The notes under the pieces were generated by a model. That model worked only from the letters and a program-made list of their open reading frames with translations, was not told the DNA's origin and made no database searches. 64,000 nt of DNA, taken from Parvimonas sp000223315 (GTDB lineage Bacteria; Bacillota; Clostridia; Tissierellales; Peptoniphilaceae). How positions within the stretch are numbered: the first letter of the stretch is position 1; the number at the start of each line of letters is the position of its first letter. This document shows positions 1-8,651 of the stretch, one piece after another. Both the position numbers and the translations under genes were made by a program. The stretch lies in assembly GCA_050262155.1 (NCBI GenBank), contig CP189843.1, forward strand, positions 310,001 through 374,000, in the 5' to 3' direction.

Positions 1-2
1 AA

Positions 3-602
3 GATGAAAAGAATCATAATCATAAGCATAACGAAAAAGAAGAAAAAGAAGAACATGATAAGCATCATGAAAAAGAATTGGATCCACATTATTGGACATC
101 ACCTAAAAATGCGATTTTAATGGCGAAAAGTATAACTGATGCATTGGTTGAAAAAGATCCTGCTAATGCTGAGTTTTATAAAGAAAATGCTAAAAATTAT
201 ATCAAGCAACTTGAAGATGTTGATAAAGAATTACACGATGTTGTAGATAAAGCAAAGACTAAAAAAGTTGTTATTGCAGATAGATTTCCTTTTAGATATT
301 TATTTGCTGACTTAGGCTTAGAATATAGAGCGCTATTTTCAGCTTGTAGTGTTGAGGCAACAGCAAGTGCAGGACAAATAAAACAAATGGTTGATTATAT
401 AAAAGAAAATAAAATTCCGGTAGTATATCGTATCGAAATGGGTAAAGGTGAAATGGCTGAAACTGTTGCAAAAGATTCCGGAGCAAAGGTTAAACTTTTA
501 CATTCAATTCATACTGTAACTAAGGATGAGTTTGATAAGGGTATAACTTATATAGATCTTATGAAAAAGAATGTTGAAGCATTAAGAGAAGGACTTAATT
601 AA
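3..602 (+). CDS. znuA: Zinc ABC transporter substrate-binding protein ZnuA/AdcA (5' partial)
   Basis: The reading frame is open from the window's first bases, so the N-terminus (lipoprotein signal, first metal ligands) lies outside; about 199 residues remain. The first 25 visible residues are a His/Glu/Lys-rich loop, the metal-gathering loop typical of the ZnuA branch of cluster 9 solute-binding proteins, followed by DPHYWTSP with the conserved His ligand region. It should capture Zn(II) outside the membrane and hand it to ZnuB. The stop overlaps the ATG of znuC (TAATG), so the genes are translationally coupled. A manganese-specific relative is less likely because of the His-rich loop. Confidence 0.9.
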   Translation, partial: DEKNHNHKHNEKEEKEEHDKHHEKELDPHYWTSPKNAILMAKSITDALVEKDPANAEFYKENAKNYIKQLEDVDKELHDVVDKAKTKKVVIADRFPFRYLFADLGLEYRALFSACSVEATASAGQIKQMVDYIKENKIPVVYRIEMGKGEMAETVAKDSGAKVKLLHSIHTVTKDEFDKGITYIDLMKKNVEALREGLN

Positions 603-1273
603 TGAGAGAAAAAATTTTAGTTTGTGAAAATTTAGAAATTTTTTACAAAAATAATAAAATAATTGATAATTTAAGTTTTTCCGTTGATGAGGGAGATTTC
701 TTCCTCATCTTAGGAAAAAATGGAGTAGGAAAATCTACTCTAATGAAAGGAATTTTAGGCTTAAAAAATATTTCTTCAGGAGAAATAAAGAAAAATTTTA
801 AAATTTGTGGATATATGTCTCAAGAAATTTTATTAAAAAAAGAATTCCCATCAACAATATGGGAATTTGTTTTATCTTCAAGAGCCGTTTATTCAAAATT
901 TTTCTATACTTCAAAAGATAGGGAAATAGTTAAGGAGAATTTAAAAAAATTAAATATTTGGGATATTAAAGATAAGAGTATAAGCTCTCTTTCCATAGGA
1001 CAAAGACAGAGAGTTTTACTTTGTAGATGTCTTTGTATATCTGAAAAAATTATATTTTTGGACGAGCCTACAAATTCTTTGGATATCAATGTTAGAAAAA
1101 TGTTATATGATATTTTGGAAAAACTAAATAAAGAAGGACTTACTATTGTTATGATAAGTCATGATGAAGAGGCTTTTAAATATTCAAACAGAGCTTTGGT
1201 TTTAGGAAAAGAAAATAAAGTCATCGAAAATGTTTTGGAAAAATTTGAAAAGGGGGAAATTAAATTTGATTAG
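602..1273 (+). CDS. znuC: Zinc ABC transporter ATP-binding protein ZnuC
   Basis: A 223-residue ABC ATPase that powers zinc import through ZnuB at the cytoplasmic face. Walker A is GKNGVGKS (residues 38-45), the signature LSIGQ is near 130-134, Walker B IIFLDE near 150-155 and the switch His is in ISHDEE near 180. The ATG overlaps the znuA stop. The gene ends 5 bases past the likely TTG start of znuB, so the three genes form one operon. Family and context agree, so only the metal (Zn versus Mn) is inferred. Confidence 0.93.
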   Translation: MREKILVCENLEIFYKNNKIIDNLSFSVDEGDFFLILGKNGVGKSTLMKGILGLKNISSGEIKKNFKICGYMSQEILLKKEFPSTIWEFVLSSRAVYSKFFYTSKDREIVKENLKKLNIWDIKDKSISSLSIGQRQRVLLCRCLCISEKIIFLDEPTNSLDINVRKMLYDILEKLNKEGLTIVMISHDEEAFKYSNRALVLGKENKVIENVLEKFEKGEIKFD

Positions 1274-2084
1274 TATAATTTCAGAAATGTTAAGTTATCC
1301 CTTTATGGTAAAGGCAATAATCGTTGGACTTTTAATTTCAATAAGCTCTGCTCTACTTGGAATAACTTTAGTTTTAAAGAGATATGCAATGATAGGAGTA
1401 GGACTTTCAAATGTTTCCTTTGCCGCTCTATCAATCGCTCTTTCTTTTGATATTTCTCCAATGGAATTTTCTATGCCGATAGTAATTGTAGCGGGAATTA
1501 TCCTTTTAAAATATGGAGAAAAATATAATATAAGTAGTGATACTGCGATTGCTCTTTTAAGCTGTGTTTCCGTTTCTATTGGGGTAACTTTTACTGCTGT
1601 AACCAAAGGACTAAATGTTGATGTATGTAATTACTTATTCGGAAGTATATTGATAATGAAAAGAAGTGATATGTACATCAGTTTTGTATTGGGAATTGTG
1701 GTTTTAATTTCATATATTTTATTGTATAATAAAATATATACTATTACTATTGATGAAGATTTTGCAAAGGCTAGTGGATTAAATGTAAATCTATACAATA
1801 CTTTAGTTACAATTCTAATTTCTGTTACCATAGTTATTGGAATGAAATTTATGGGAAGTATGTTAATTTCATGTTTAATTATATTTCCTGCAATGACTTC
1901 TATGAGAATTTTTAAAAGCTATAAAATTGTAGTTATTTCATCAGTTATAATTTCAGTAATGGCATTATTTATAGGAATAACTCTATCATATATCTATTCT
2001 ACACCGACAGGTGCGAGTGTGGTATTAGTTAATTTAGTTTTATTTATTTTATCCTGCATAGTAAGGAGGTTTATAAGTGAATAA
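1266..2084 (+). CDS. znuB: Zinc ABC transporter permease ZnuB
   Basis: A hydrophobic protein of about 272 residues with roughly eight membrane segments, of the ABC-3 permease family. It includes the conserved stretch GASVVLVNLVLF near the C-terminus and VGLLISISSALLG near the N-terminus. The start is chosen as TTG at 1266, because AGGGGG at 1251-1256 lies nine bases upstream. An in-frame ATG at 1230 would lie deep inside znuC and lacks a Shine-Dalgarno site. It overlaps znuC by eight bases and the next gene by eight bases, so the operon is tightly packed. Confidence 0.9.
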   Translation: MISIISEMLSYPFMVKAIIVGLLISISSALLGITLVLKRYAMIGVGLSNVSFAALSIALSFDISPMEFSMPIVIVAGIILLKYGEKYNISSDTAIALLSCVSVSIGVTFTAVTKGLNVDVCNYLFGSILIMKRSDMYISFVLGIVVLISYILLYNKIYTITIDEDFAKASGLNVNLYNTLVTILISVTIVIGMKFMGSMLISCLIIFPAMTSMRIFKSYKIVVISSVIISVMALFIGITLSYIYSTPTGASVVLVNLVLFILSCIVRRFISE

Positions 2085-2754
2085 AAAAATATTGAGTTTA
2101 GTATTATCTTGTCTATTATTATGTTCTTGTTCAAAATCTGACAGTAATAAATTTGTTACAAACAAAGAGAATAAAAATGATTTAAAAAGTGCTTTAAAGG
2201 ATGACCCGGAAAATGCCGGAACCGATAAAGATAAAAAATCTACTGAAACTGATAAAAATCAAAATCCTGACGATTATAAAATAGAAAGACATAAAAATCA
2301 AGATAATTCTAATAATGAATACAAACAACCTGAAAAAAAAGATGAACTTACAAAAGACCAACTTAATGAAAAAAGAGATGCAGATTCAAAGGACGGAATA
2401 ATAAATATTTCCGATGGAATATTTTTGGCTCTTGTAAATGATATTTATGTAAATAAAGATGAATATATAGGTAAAAAAGTTAGAATTTCAGGGCAAAATG
2501 TAAGATTTGAAGATAAAGATACAGGAGAGGTTATCTATGCTATTTTAAGAGAGGGACCGGGTTGTTGTTATAATGACAGCGTAATCGGATTTGAATATAT
2601 TACTGATGGAAAATATCCTGAAAAGGATAAATGGTATGAAATGATTGGTGAAGTAATAGTAGATAAATATAAATCCGGAAAAGTTGTCAAACTCAAACTA
2701 ATTGAGATAAAAGAAGTAGAACCGAAAGGAAAATTAATTCATTTTCAAAACTAA
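2077..2754 (+). CDS. Lipoprotein of the zinc-transport operon, unknown function
   Basis: The 225-residue product begins with a short signal ending in the lipobox LLCSC, so it should be a lipid-anchored surface protein. Residues 25-110 are a low-complexity Lys/Asp/Asn/Glu linker. The folded C-terminal part has YIGKKVRISGQNV and GPGCCYND segments that recall the OB-like DUF1980/YcgQ-type domain of metal-linked lipoproteins; this is a weak resemblance by eye. The start is GTG at 2077 with AGGAGGT at 2064-2070. It overlaps znuB and so is probably part of the same zinc-responsive transcript. A zinc-binding role is a guess; the Cys-Cys pair is the only candidate site. Confidence 0.75.
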   Translation: MNKKILSLVLSCLLLCSCSKSDSNKFVTNKENKNDLKSALKDDPENAGTDKDKKSTETDKNQNPDDYKIERHKNQDNSNNEYKQPEKKDELTKDQLNEKRDADSKDGIINISDGIFLALVNDIYVNKDEYIGKKVRISGQNVRFEDKDTGEVIYAILREGPGCCYNDSVIGFEYITDGKYPEKDKWYEMIGEVIVDKYKSGKVVKLKLIEIKEVEPKGKLIHFQN

Positions 2755-2780
2755 TTGGGGATAATATCTCCAATTTTTTT
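2753..2780 (+). terminator. Rho-independent terminator after the zinc operon
   Basis: AATTGGGGA and TCTCCAATT arms (one G.U pair) are followed by a run of seven T, immediately after the lipoprotein stop. Confidence 0.75.
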
Positions 2781-2993
2781 GTAAATTGGGTATAAATATC
2801 AAAACAAAAAAATTAGATATAAAAAGCAATTTATGATATAATAATTATAGATTTATGCCTTATGATAAAGCTGTAATTATTTCATCATAATTACATTATT
2901 TTAATTATCAAAAAGAGATTATGATATAATAACAACAATGAATAAGTTTCTAAATAAGTTGTTATTTAAGAAAAAAACAAAAAGGATAAAAAT

Positions 2994-3494
2994 ATGGTAT
3001 TAGATAATTTATATTTAATAGTTGCAATTACTGAAAAAAGTAATGCAATAGGTAAGGATAATAATTTATTGTATTTTCTAAAAGAAGATATGAATTTTTT
3101 TAAAGAAAAAACTTGTGGAAATTCTATAATTTGTGGGAGAAAAACTTTTGAAGGTTTTAAAATTAAACCTCTCCCAAAAAGAAAAAATATTGTTTTGACA
3201 AATAGTGATTTTTCTTTTGACGGAGTAATGACATTTAAAAATATAGAAGATTTGATTAATTTCATAAAAGAAAATCCAAGTGAAAAGTTTTTTGTTTGTG
3301 GAGGAATGAGTATTTATAAGCAATTAATTGGTTTTTGCTCAAGAATGTATATTACAAAATATGAAGAAAAAGAAATAATAGATGCGGATAGTCATTTTCC
3401 TGATATTGATGAAAGTATGTGGAAGATTACTGAAAAAAATGAAGGTAAAAATGAAAATCCAAAATTGACTTTCTATAATTATGAAAGGATTTAA
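2994..3494 (+). CDS. folA: Dihydrofolate reductase
   Basis: The 166-residue product matches bacterial DHFR in length and order: an N-terminal LYLIVAITEKSNAIGKDN strand and Met20-type loop, then GRKTFEG, then the C-terminal FVCGGMSIYKQL nucleotide-binding segment. It reduces dihydrofolate to tetrahydrofolate with NADPH in the cytosol, completing the folate route whose folP and folK lie at 52-54 kb. AAAAGG precedes the ATG. A TATAAT at 2925-2930 may be its -10 box, but no clear -35 is visible. It ends three bases before srtB. Confidence 0.93.
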   Translation: MVLDNLYLIVAITEKSNAIGKDNNLLYFLKEDMNFFKEKTCGNSIICGRKTFEGFKIKPLPKRKNIVLTNSDFSFDGVMTFKNIEDLINFIKENPSEKFFVCGGMSIYKQLIGFCSRMYITKYEEKEIIDADSHFPDIDESMWKITEKNEGKNENPKLTFYNYERI

Positions 3495-3497
3495 AAT

Positions 3498-4295
3498 ATG
3501 AAAAATGAAGATATAAATATAAAAAAGGGTAGAAAAAAACAGAATAAAGCAAAAAAATGGTTTTGGAATATATTATTTGTAATATGTTTGGGAGTCTTTG
3601 CTTATTCTGCAGGACATATAATAAAAGATTATTATGGTTCATATAAGGCAGGGAAAGATTTAAACAGTTTAAAGGAAACTGTTTTTAAGGCGCCGTCGGC
3701 AAATTCAGGCGAAAAAGAAAAAAATACCGAAAAAGTTGTAAACTTGGAAGAATTAAAAAAATTAAATTCCGATTCGATAGGTTGGCTTGAAATTCCGGGA
3801 ACAAATATAGATGAGCCTTTAGTTCAAGGCAAAGACAATGATTACTATTTATGGAGAGATTTTAAGAAAAACACTTATCCTGTAACAGGAACTTTATTTT
3901 TAGATATGTATAATAAGGCTGATTTTTCTGAAAGAATTACTTATATATTTGGACATAATATTTGGGATAAAACTAAATTTTATGACTTAAGAAAATTTGA
4001 AGATCAATCATTTTTAGAAAGTCATAAGACATTTTATGTTTATACAGAAAAAGGAAAGTTAGAATATGAAGTACTGGGAATTGACTTGGTGGATCCTGAC
4101 ACTTCACTTTATGAACTAAGTTCAAAGAGAAATGAAGATGTAAAGGCGATGAAAAAAGAATTGGCTAAACATATTCCAAAAGCTGAAGTTGATAAGATTG
4201 ATGAAAATACAAAACTTCTAATGCTTGTAACTTGTAAGACACCGGATGATAATACTGCGAGAAGAATTTTGTTTGCAAAATTAAAAGAGAAGTAA
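3498..4295 (+). CDS. srtB: Class B sortase
   Basis: A membrane-anchored transpeptidase of 265 residues. It has a Lys/Arg-rich cytosolic N-terminus, one membrane segment (about 21-40), and a sortase domain carrying His153 (FGHNIW), Cys246 (VTCKTP) and Arg255/256 (TARRI), the sortase catalytic triad. The spacing and the IGWLEIPGTNIDEPLVQG entry motif are of the SrtB type. Class B enzymes attach heme- or pilus-related proteins, or cross-link pilins, at the wall. No obvious substrate with an NPQTN- or LPXTG-like tail is encoded in the window. It sits three bases after folA and is followed by a terminator. Confidence 0.9.
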   Translation: MKNEDINIKKGRKKQNKAKKWFWNILFVICLGVFAYSAGHIIKDYYGSYKAGKDLNSLKETVFKAPSANSGEKEKNTEKVVNLEELKKLNSDSIGWLEIPGTNIDEPLVQGKDNDYYLWRDFKKNTYPVTGTLFLDMYNKADFSERITYIFGHNIWDKTKFYDLRKFEDQSFLESHKTFYVYTEKGKLEYEVLGIDLVDPDTSLYELSSKRNEDVKAMKKELAKHIPKAEVDKIDENTKLLMLVTCKTPDDNTARRILFAKLKEK

Positions 4296-4301
4296 ATTTT
4301 T

Positions 4302-4330
4302 AAGGAGATTTTACATCTCCTTTGTTTTTT
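4302..4330 (+). terminator. Rho-independent terminator after srtB
   Basis: The stem AAGGAGAT / ATCTCCTT with a five-base loop is followed by TTGTTTTTT, seven bases after the srtB stop. Confidence 0.85.
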
Positions 4331-4338
4331 GTGAAAAA

Positions 4339-4367
4339 TTGTAAATTTTAAGGATTTATAGTATAAT
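4339..4367 (+). promoter_or_regulatory. Sigma-70-type promoter of the glycan/lic locus
   Basis: TTGTAA at 4339-4344 and TATAAT at 4362-4367 are separated by 17 bases. They lie 45 bases upstream of the glycosyltransferase ATG, directly after the srtB terminator. Confidence 0.7.
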
Positions 4368-4411
4368 TTGTATTGACATTAGAGTTTTTGGTCTTAATAT
4401 AAAGGAGAATT

Positions 4412-5389
4412 ATGGACAAGATAAGTATTATTGTACCTGTATATAATGTAGAAAAATATGTAAAAAAATGTTTGGAGTCAATTGCAAATCAAACATATAA
4501 GAATATAGAGATTATAATAGTAAATGATGGAGCGACAGACAATAGTGAAAATATATGTAGAGAATTTGTTCAAAGTGAAAACAGAGCAAAACTTTATACT
4601 AAAGAAAATGGCGGATTATCAAGTGCAAGAAATCATGGAATGAGGTTTGCAACTGGAAAATATGTATTATTTATAGATTCTGACGATTACATTGCAGAGG
4701 GAATGGTTGAAGAACTTTATAAAAATATAAAAAAAGAAGATGCTGATGTATCTGTTTGTGGAGTTTATAATGTCTATTCAGACAATCAATCTCCACAATG
4801 TAAGGAAGAAATTTATTTTTGTTGTGGAAAAGAAAGATTTTTAAAAGAGTATTTTATCGGAGAAAAAATTCCCGGAACTATCTGTAATAAACTCATATCC
4901 TATGAAATCGCAAGTAAGATTTTATTTCCAGTTGGAAAAATTTATGAGGATGCTTTTTATCAGTTTGAGCTTGTAAAATATGCTAAAAATTATGTTGTAA
5001 CTACAAAGCCTTATTATTATTATTTTCATAGAGAAAATAGCATTACAACAAAGCCATATACTGTAAAAAATATGAATTGTATAGAGATTTATTCCAATTT
5101 TTATGACTATATAAATAGAGAAATTCCTTCTCTTTCAGAATATGCTTTTTTCAGGCTTTCCTACGCTCATTTTATGGTTTTTGATAAAATGTTATTGAGT
5201 AAAAAATATAAAGATATTTCAGAATATAATGAAGTTTTAGGATTTTTAAAGAAAAATTTTTGGAGAATTTACAAAAATAAAAATTTCAGAAAAGGTAGAA
5301 GAATTGCCGTGTTAATGCTAAAATTAAATATTAAATTATATAGATTTTTACTTTTAAAAGATTTAAAGAAAAAAGGGGTAAATGCTTAA
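4412..5389 (+). CDS. Family 2 glycosyltransferase
   Basis: A 325-residue GT-A glycosyltransferase. The N-terminus ISIIVPVYNVEKYV, then IIVNDGATDNS, and the DSDD motif near residue 90 (the metal/nucleotide-binding DxD) are the GT2 signature. The C-terminal third has no membrane anchor but is basic. It probably adds a sugar to a lipid-linked surface glycan or teichoic-acid repeat. It is first in an operon with two licD genes and a flippase, and its stop overlaps the next ATG. The donor sugar cannot be read from sequence. Confidence 0.9.
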   Translation: MDKISIIVPVYNVEKYVKKCLESIANQTYKNIEIIIVNDGATDNSENICREFVQSENRAKLYTKENGGLSSARNHGMRFATGKYVLFIDSDDYIAEGMVEELYKNIKKEDADVSVCGVYNVYSDNQSPQCKEEIYFCCGKERFLKEYFIGEKIPGTICNKLISYEIASKILFPVGKIYEDAFYQFELVKYAKNYVVTTKPYYYYFHRENSITTKPYTVKNMNCIEIYSNFYDYINREIPSLSEYAFFRLSYAHFMVFDKMLLSKKYKDISEYNEVLGFLKKNFWRIYKNKNFRKGRRIAVLMLKLNIKLYRFLLLKDLKKKGVNA

Positions 5390-6198
5390 TGGAAAAAAAA
5401 TATCTTTCTATGGATGAAATAAAATCCGTAGAACTTGAAATTTTAAAATATGTTCATAATTTTTGTGTTAAAAATGATATAAAATATTTTATAAATTATG
5501 GTACATTAATTGGAGCAGTAAGACATAAGGGATTTATTCCTTGGGATGATGATATAGATATTTGTATGTTTAGAAAAGACTATGAAAAGTTTATAGATTT
5601 ATTTTCAAAAGATGATGGAATTTATAAGATTTTGTCTTTAGAAACTGATGACAAATACTATAATAATTTTATTAAAATTGTAAATTCAAAGACTAAAATT
5701 GAAGACGAAAGAAATTATAAAACTTATAATTCAGGAATTTTTATTGACATTTTTCCAATGGACTTTTTTGATGATTTAAGTTTAGTTGAAAAAACATATA
5801 AATTGGAAAGTTTTAAACTTCTATCTTTTTCAAAAAAAGAAAATATTCAGTATGGAGACAGCAAACTGAAAGATTTTATAAGATTGTTTTTCTGGACAAT
5901 ATTAAAACCTGCATCTCCAAGATTTTTTGCGAAAAAAATCAAAAAAGCTGTTGAAAGTTATTTCAAAGAAAATGGAAAGTATTTAGGAGTTGTAGGTTGT
6001 TCAAAGTGGAAATATGATGATGTGTTTGACTATAATCCGTTTGACGAACTGATAGAGATTGACTTTGAAGATTGTCATTTTTTTGCACCGAAGAAATATG
6101 ATGAGATTTTGAGAAAATACTATGGGGATTATATGGAATTTCCACCTGCTGAAAAGAGAGTATATCCTCATGAAATTAAGGCTTATTATATAGATTAG
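5389..6198 (+). CDS. licD: LicD family phosphotransferase, copy 1
   Basis: A 269-residue LicD protein. The signature NYGTLIGAVRHKGFIPWDDD followed by IDI (residues about 37-59) includes the acidic WDDDID metal site of this nucleotidyltransferase-fold family. LicD enzymes transfer phosphocholine from CDP-choline to sugars of teichoic acid or other surface glycans. The context supports that role, since a LicC/LicA-type protein lies 2.5 kb downstream. It is translationally coupled to the glycosyltransferase and followed 10 bases later by a second licD. Some LicD relatives transfer other phospho-groups, so the exact acceptor and donor are inferred. Confidence 0.88.
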   Translation: MEKKYLSMDEIKSVELEILKYVHNFCVKNDIKYFINYGTLIGAVRHKGFIPWDDDIDICMFRKDYEKFIDLFSKDDGIYKILSLETDDKYYNNFIKIVNSKTKIEDERNYKTYNSGIFIDIFPMDFFDDLSLVEKTYKLESFKLLSFSKKENIQYGDSKLKDFIRLFFWTILKPASPRFFAKKIKKAVESYFKENGKYLGVVGCSKWKYDDVFDYNPFDELIEIDFEDCHFFAPKKYDEILRKYYGDYMEFPPAEKRVYPHEIKAYYID

Positions 6199-6208
6199 GA
6201 GAATTAAG

Positions 6209-7021
6209 ATGAAAGAAAGACTCACAGTTGATGAGCTAAAAAAATATGAATTAAATATTTTAAAGTTTATTGATTATGTTTGTAAAAAATATAATATAAA
6301 ATATTTTGTAAGTTATGGAACTTTACTTGGAGCAGTTAGACATAAAGGCTTTATTCCTTGGGATGATGACATTGATGTTGCAATGTTTAGAGAAGATTAT
6401 GAGAGATTTCAAAGAGCTGTTATTGAAGAAAATAATGAAAGATATACAATTCTATCCAAGGATAATAGTGATTGGTATTTTCAAAACTTTTTTGTAGTAA
6501 TAGATAAACATACTCTTTTGGAAGATAGTGTAAAGAGAAATAGAAGAGATAGTAATGTTTTTGTTGATATATTTCCTATTGATAAATTTAATGACTTAAA
6601 TTTTGTGAAAAAAGCTCATTTGATGGTAACTTTAAAACATATTTGTTTCATAAAGAAAAAATATATAATTCATAAAGATAGCAGAATAAAAGATTTTTGT
6701 AGAGTTGTCTTTTGGTATTTGTTGGCATTTGTAAATCCAAGATATTTCACAAAGAAAATTGATAAACTTGTTGAAAGATATTCTGATGATAATGGTATTT
6801 ATGAGGCAGCTGTAGGAGTTGATAAAACAGGAATGAAGGAAGTTTTTGAAACAGGAACTTATGAAGAGCTGATAGAATTACCTTTTGAAGATATGATGGT
6901 ACCAGCTCCTAAAAATTATGATAAGATTTTAACTCAATTTTATGGAGATTATATGCAAAAGCCTTCAGATGCGGAAATTGAATATAAATCACATCTATTA
7001 GATGCTTACAGAATAAAATAA
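6209..7021 (+). CDS. licD: LicD family phosphotransferase, copy 2
   Basis: A 270-residue paralogue of the preceding gene, sharing the SYGTLLGAVRHKGFIPWDDD core and the C-terminal APKNYDKIL..YGDYM segment. Two adjacent LicD proteins usually decorate two different positions of the same repeat unit, as LicD1/LicD2 do in pneumococcal teichoic acid; that comparison is from family knowledge. GGAGAA precedes the ATG. The two copies are clearly diverged in sequence, so this is an old duplication rather than a recent one. Confidence 0.88.
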   Translation: MKERLTVDELKKYELNILKFIDYVCKKYNIKYFVSYGTLLGAVRHKGFIPWDDDIDVAMFREDYERFQRAVIEENNERYTILSKDNSDWYFQNFFVVIDKHTLLEDSVKRNRRDSNVFVDIFPIDKFNDLNFVKKAHLMVTLKHICFIKKKYIIHKDSRIKDFCRVVFWYLLAFVNPRYFTKKIDKLVERYSDDNGIYEAAVGVDKTGMKEVFETGTYEELIELPFEDMMVPAPKNYDKILTQFYGDYMQKPSDAEIEYKSHLLDAYRIK

Positions 7022-7040
7022 GGGAGAAATAATTTTAGAT

Positions 7041-8552
7041 ATGGCAAAAAATATAAAGGTTAATGCTTTAACGAGTATTTTAGTTAGAGTTTTTAATATT
7101 CTGTTTCCTCTGATTACGGGACCATACCTTGCTAGAATTTTGAGTAAGGAGGCTTATGGGGAATTTAACGCTGCAAATTCTATATTAAATTTGTTTATTC
7201 CATTTGCTGCATTTGGAATTTATAGTTATGGAATTCGTTCGATAAGTAGAGTTAAAAATAATATGAAAGAAATAAGTAAAAATTTTACTGTTCTTTTTTC
7301 TATAAATGTAATTAGTTCTTTGAGTATTGGGATGTTGTATATTGGATATATGCTTTTAAATGTAAATTCCAATATGTATATGTTATATATCGCACTTAGT
7401 ATTCAGATTTTTACACAATTTGTAACTATAGAGTGGATGAATGAGGCTTTTGAAAATTACGGTTTTATACTTTTTAAGACATTATTTATCCGTGTACTAA
7501 TGCTTGTTTCGATTTTTGCATTTGTACGAAAAGCTGATGATATTGTTAATTATGCTTTTATTTTATCAATTACAAATCTTATAAATTATTTAATAAGTTT
7601 TTATTTTATAAAAAGAAAAGTAAAATTTGTAAAAATTGAATTACAAGATATCTTAGTTCATATAAAACCGTTGATTGGAATGTTGCTTTTAGCTAATTCA
7701 TATATGTTATATACTGCATTAGATAGAGCTTTCCTTTCATTACTAGATGCAAAGATTTCAGTTTCATATTATACTTTTGCTTTGTCGATAGCTCAACTTA
7801 TTACAAGCGTAGTTTATTCTATAATAGTAGTAAGTATTCCAAGGCTTTCATATTATCATGGAAATAGCGATGAAAAAAATTATTCAGAATTATTAAATCA
7901 AGTTGCCAAGACTTTTTTATTCTTGGTAATTCCTATGGGGATAGGATTAAGCTGTGTTGCCAATGAAGTAATGCTGATATATGCAGGTGAAAAATATTTA
8001 GAAGCTGGTTTTATTTTAAAACTGTTTTCTCTTAGAATAGTTATGTGGGCTTTGGATCAACTTCTTGCAAATCAAGTTTTATTTGTAAGGGGATATGAAA
8101 AAAATATAACTGCATTCTATTTTATAGGTGGATTTATGAACTTAATTTTAAATATAGTTTTATTTAAATTGAAAGTTGTTCAACCTGAATACTTTGTCTA
8201 TACAACTTTATTTTCTGAAATTGTGGTATTGATAATTCAAGTTTACTTTATAACTAAGAGAAATATAATTTCTATAAATGGAATATTAAAATCTTATGTG
8301 AAATATGTATTATGTTCTATTCCGTTTTTTGCAATAACTTATGGAATAAATCATATTTTAAAATATTCATTGACATTGAATTTACAATTTTTTATAAGAG
8401 TTTTAGCCATTATTGTATCTTGCGTTCTATACTATTTTATAATTATGTTAATTACAAAGGACAAAATTTTATTTATTACAATTGATGGAATAAAAAGTAA
8501 ATTCACAGTTAGAAAATATAAATTCAAAGCAAAAAATCATAATTCAGAGTAA
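7041..8552 (+). CDS. Oligosaccharide flippase (Wzx-like, MOP superfamily)
   Basis: A 503-residue integral membrane protein with about 14 predicted hydrophobic segments. The N-terminal block (LVRVFNILFPLITGPYLARI, then LSKEAYGEFN) is typical of polysaccharide-biosynthesis flippases. It should move the lipid-linked glycan, decorated by the LicD proteins, across the membrane. It ends the first transcript of the locus and is followed by a terminator. TacF, the pneumococcal choline-dependent teichoic-acid flippase, is a functional parallel; orthology cannot be judged by eye. Confidence 0.88.
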   Translation: MAKNIKVNALTSILVRVFNILFPLITGPYLARILSKEAYGEFNAANSILNLFIPFAAFGIYSYGIRSISRVKNNMKEISKNFTVLFSINVISSLSIGMLYIGYMLLNVNSNMYMLYIALSIQIFTQFVTIEWMNEAFENYGFILFKTLFIRVLMLVSIFAFVRKADDIVNYAFILSITNLINYLISFYFIKRKVKFVKIELQDILVHIKPLIGMLLLANSYMLYTALDRAFLSLLDAKISVSYYTFALSIAQLITSVVYSIIVVSIPRLSYYHGNSDEKNYSELLNQVAKTFLFLVIPMGIGLSCVANEVMLIYAGEKYLEAGFILKLFSLRIVMWALDQLLANQVLFVRGYEKNITAFYFIGGFMNLILNIVLFKLKVVQPEYFVYTTLFSEIVVLIIQVYFITKRNIISINGILKSYVKYVLCSIPFFAITYGINHILKYSLTLNLQFFIRVLAIIVSCVLYYFIIMLITKDKILFITIDGIKSKFTVRKYKFKAKNHNSE

Positions 8553-8559
8553 TAATTTT

Positions 8560-8592
8560 AAAGTTCTAAAATTAAATTTTTAGAACTTTTTT
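8560..8592 (+). terminator. Rho-independent terminator after the flippase
   Basis: The AAAGTTCTAAAA and TTTTAGAACTTT arms are followed by further T residues. It separates the glycosyltransferase-licD-flippase transcript from the licC/licA transcript. Confidence 0.75.
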
Positions 8593-8633
8593 CTTGTTCA
8601 TTTTTCTATTATATGATATAATTTATGAACAAG
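8593..8633 (+). promoter_or_regulatory. Promoter bracketed by a perfect 9-bp inverted repeat
   Basis: TTGTTC (8594-8599) and TATAAT (8617-8622) are 17 bases apart. The arms CTTGTTCAT (8593-8601) and ATGAACAAG (8625-8633) are perfect inverted repeats: one overlaps the -35 box and the other lies at the expected transcription start. This is an operator-like layout. The downstream protein itself starts with a winged-helix domain, so autoregulation is possible. Confidence 0.65.
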
Positions 8634-8651
8634 TTAATTAAGGAGGTATTT

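Noticed and set aside
2938..3003. 21-codon ORF before folA as a leader peptide; it covers the inverted repeat TAAATAA-GTTG-TTATTTA (2951-2968).
   Set aside because: There is no Shine-Dalgarno site and no informative codon run. The AT-rich dyad could occur by chance, so I do not list it as a feature.
4373..4400. TTGACA-16-TAATAT as a second promoter before the glycosyltransferase.
   Set aside because: The predicted start would fall in or after the ribosome site at 4401-4407, so it could not give a translatable mRNA.
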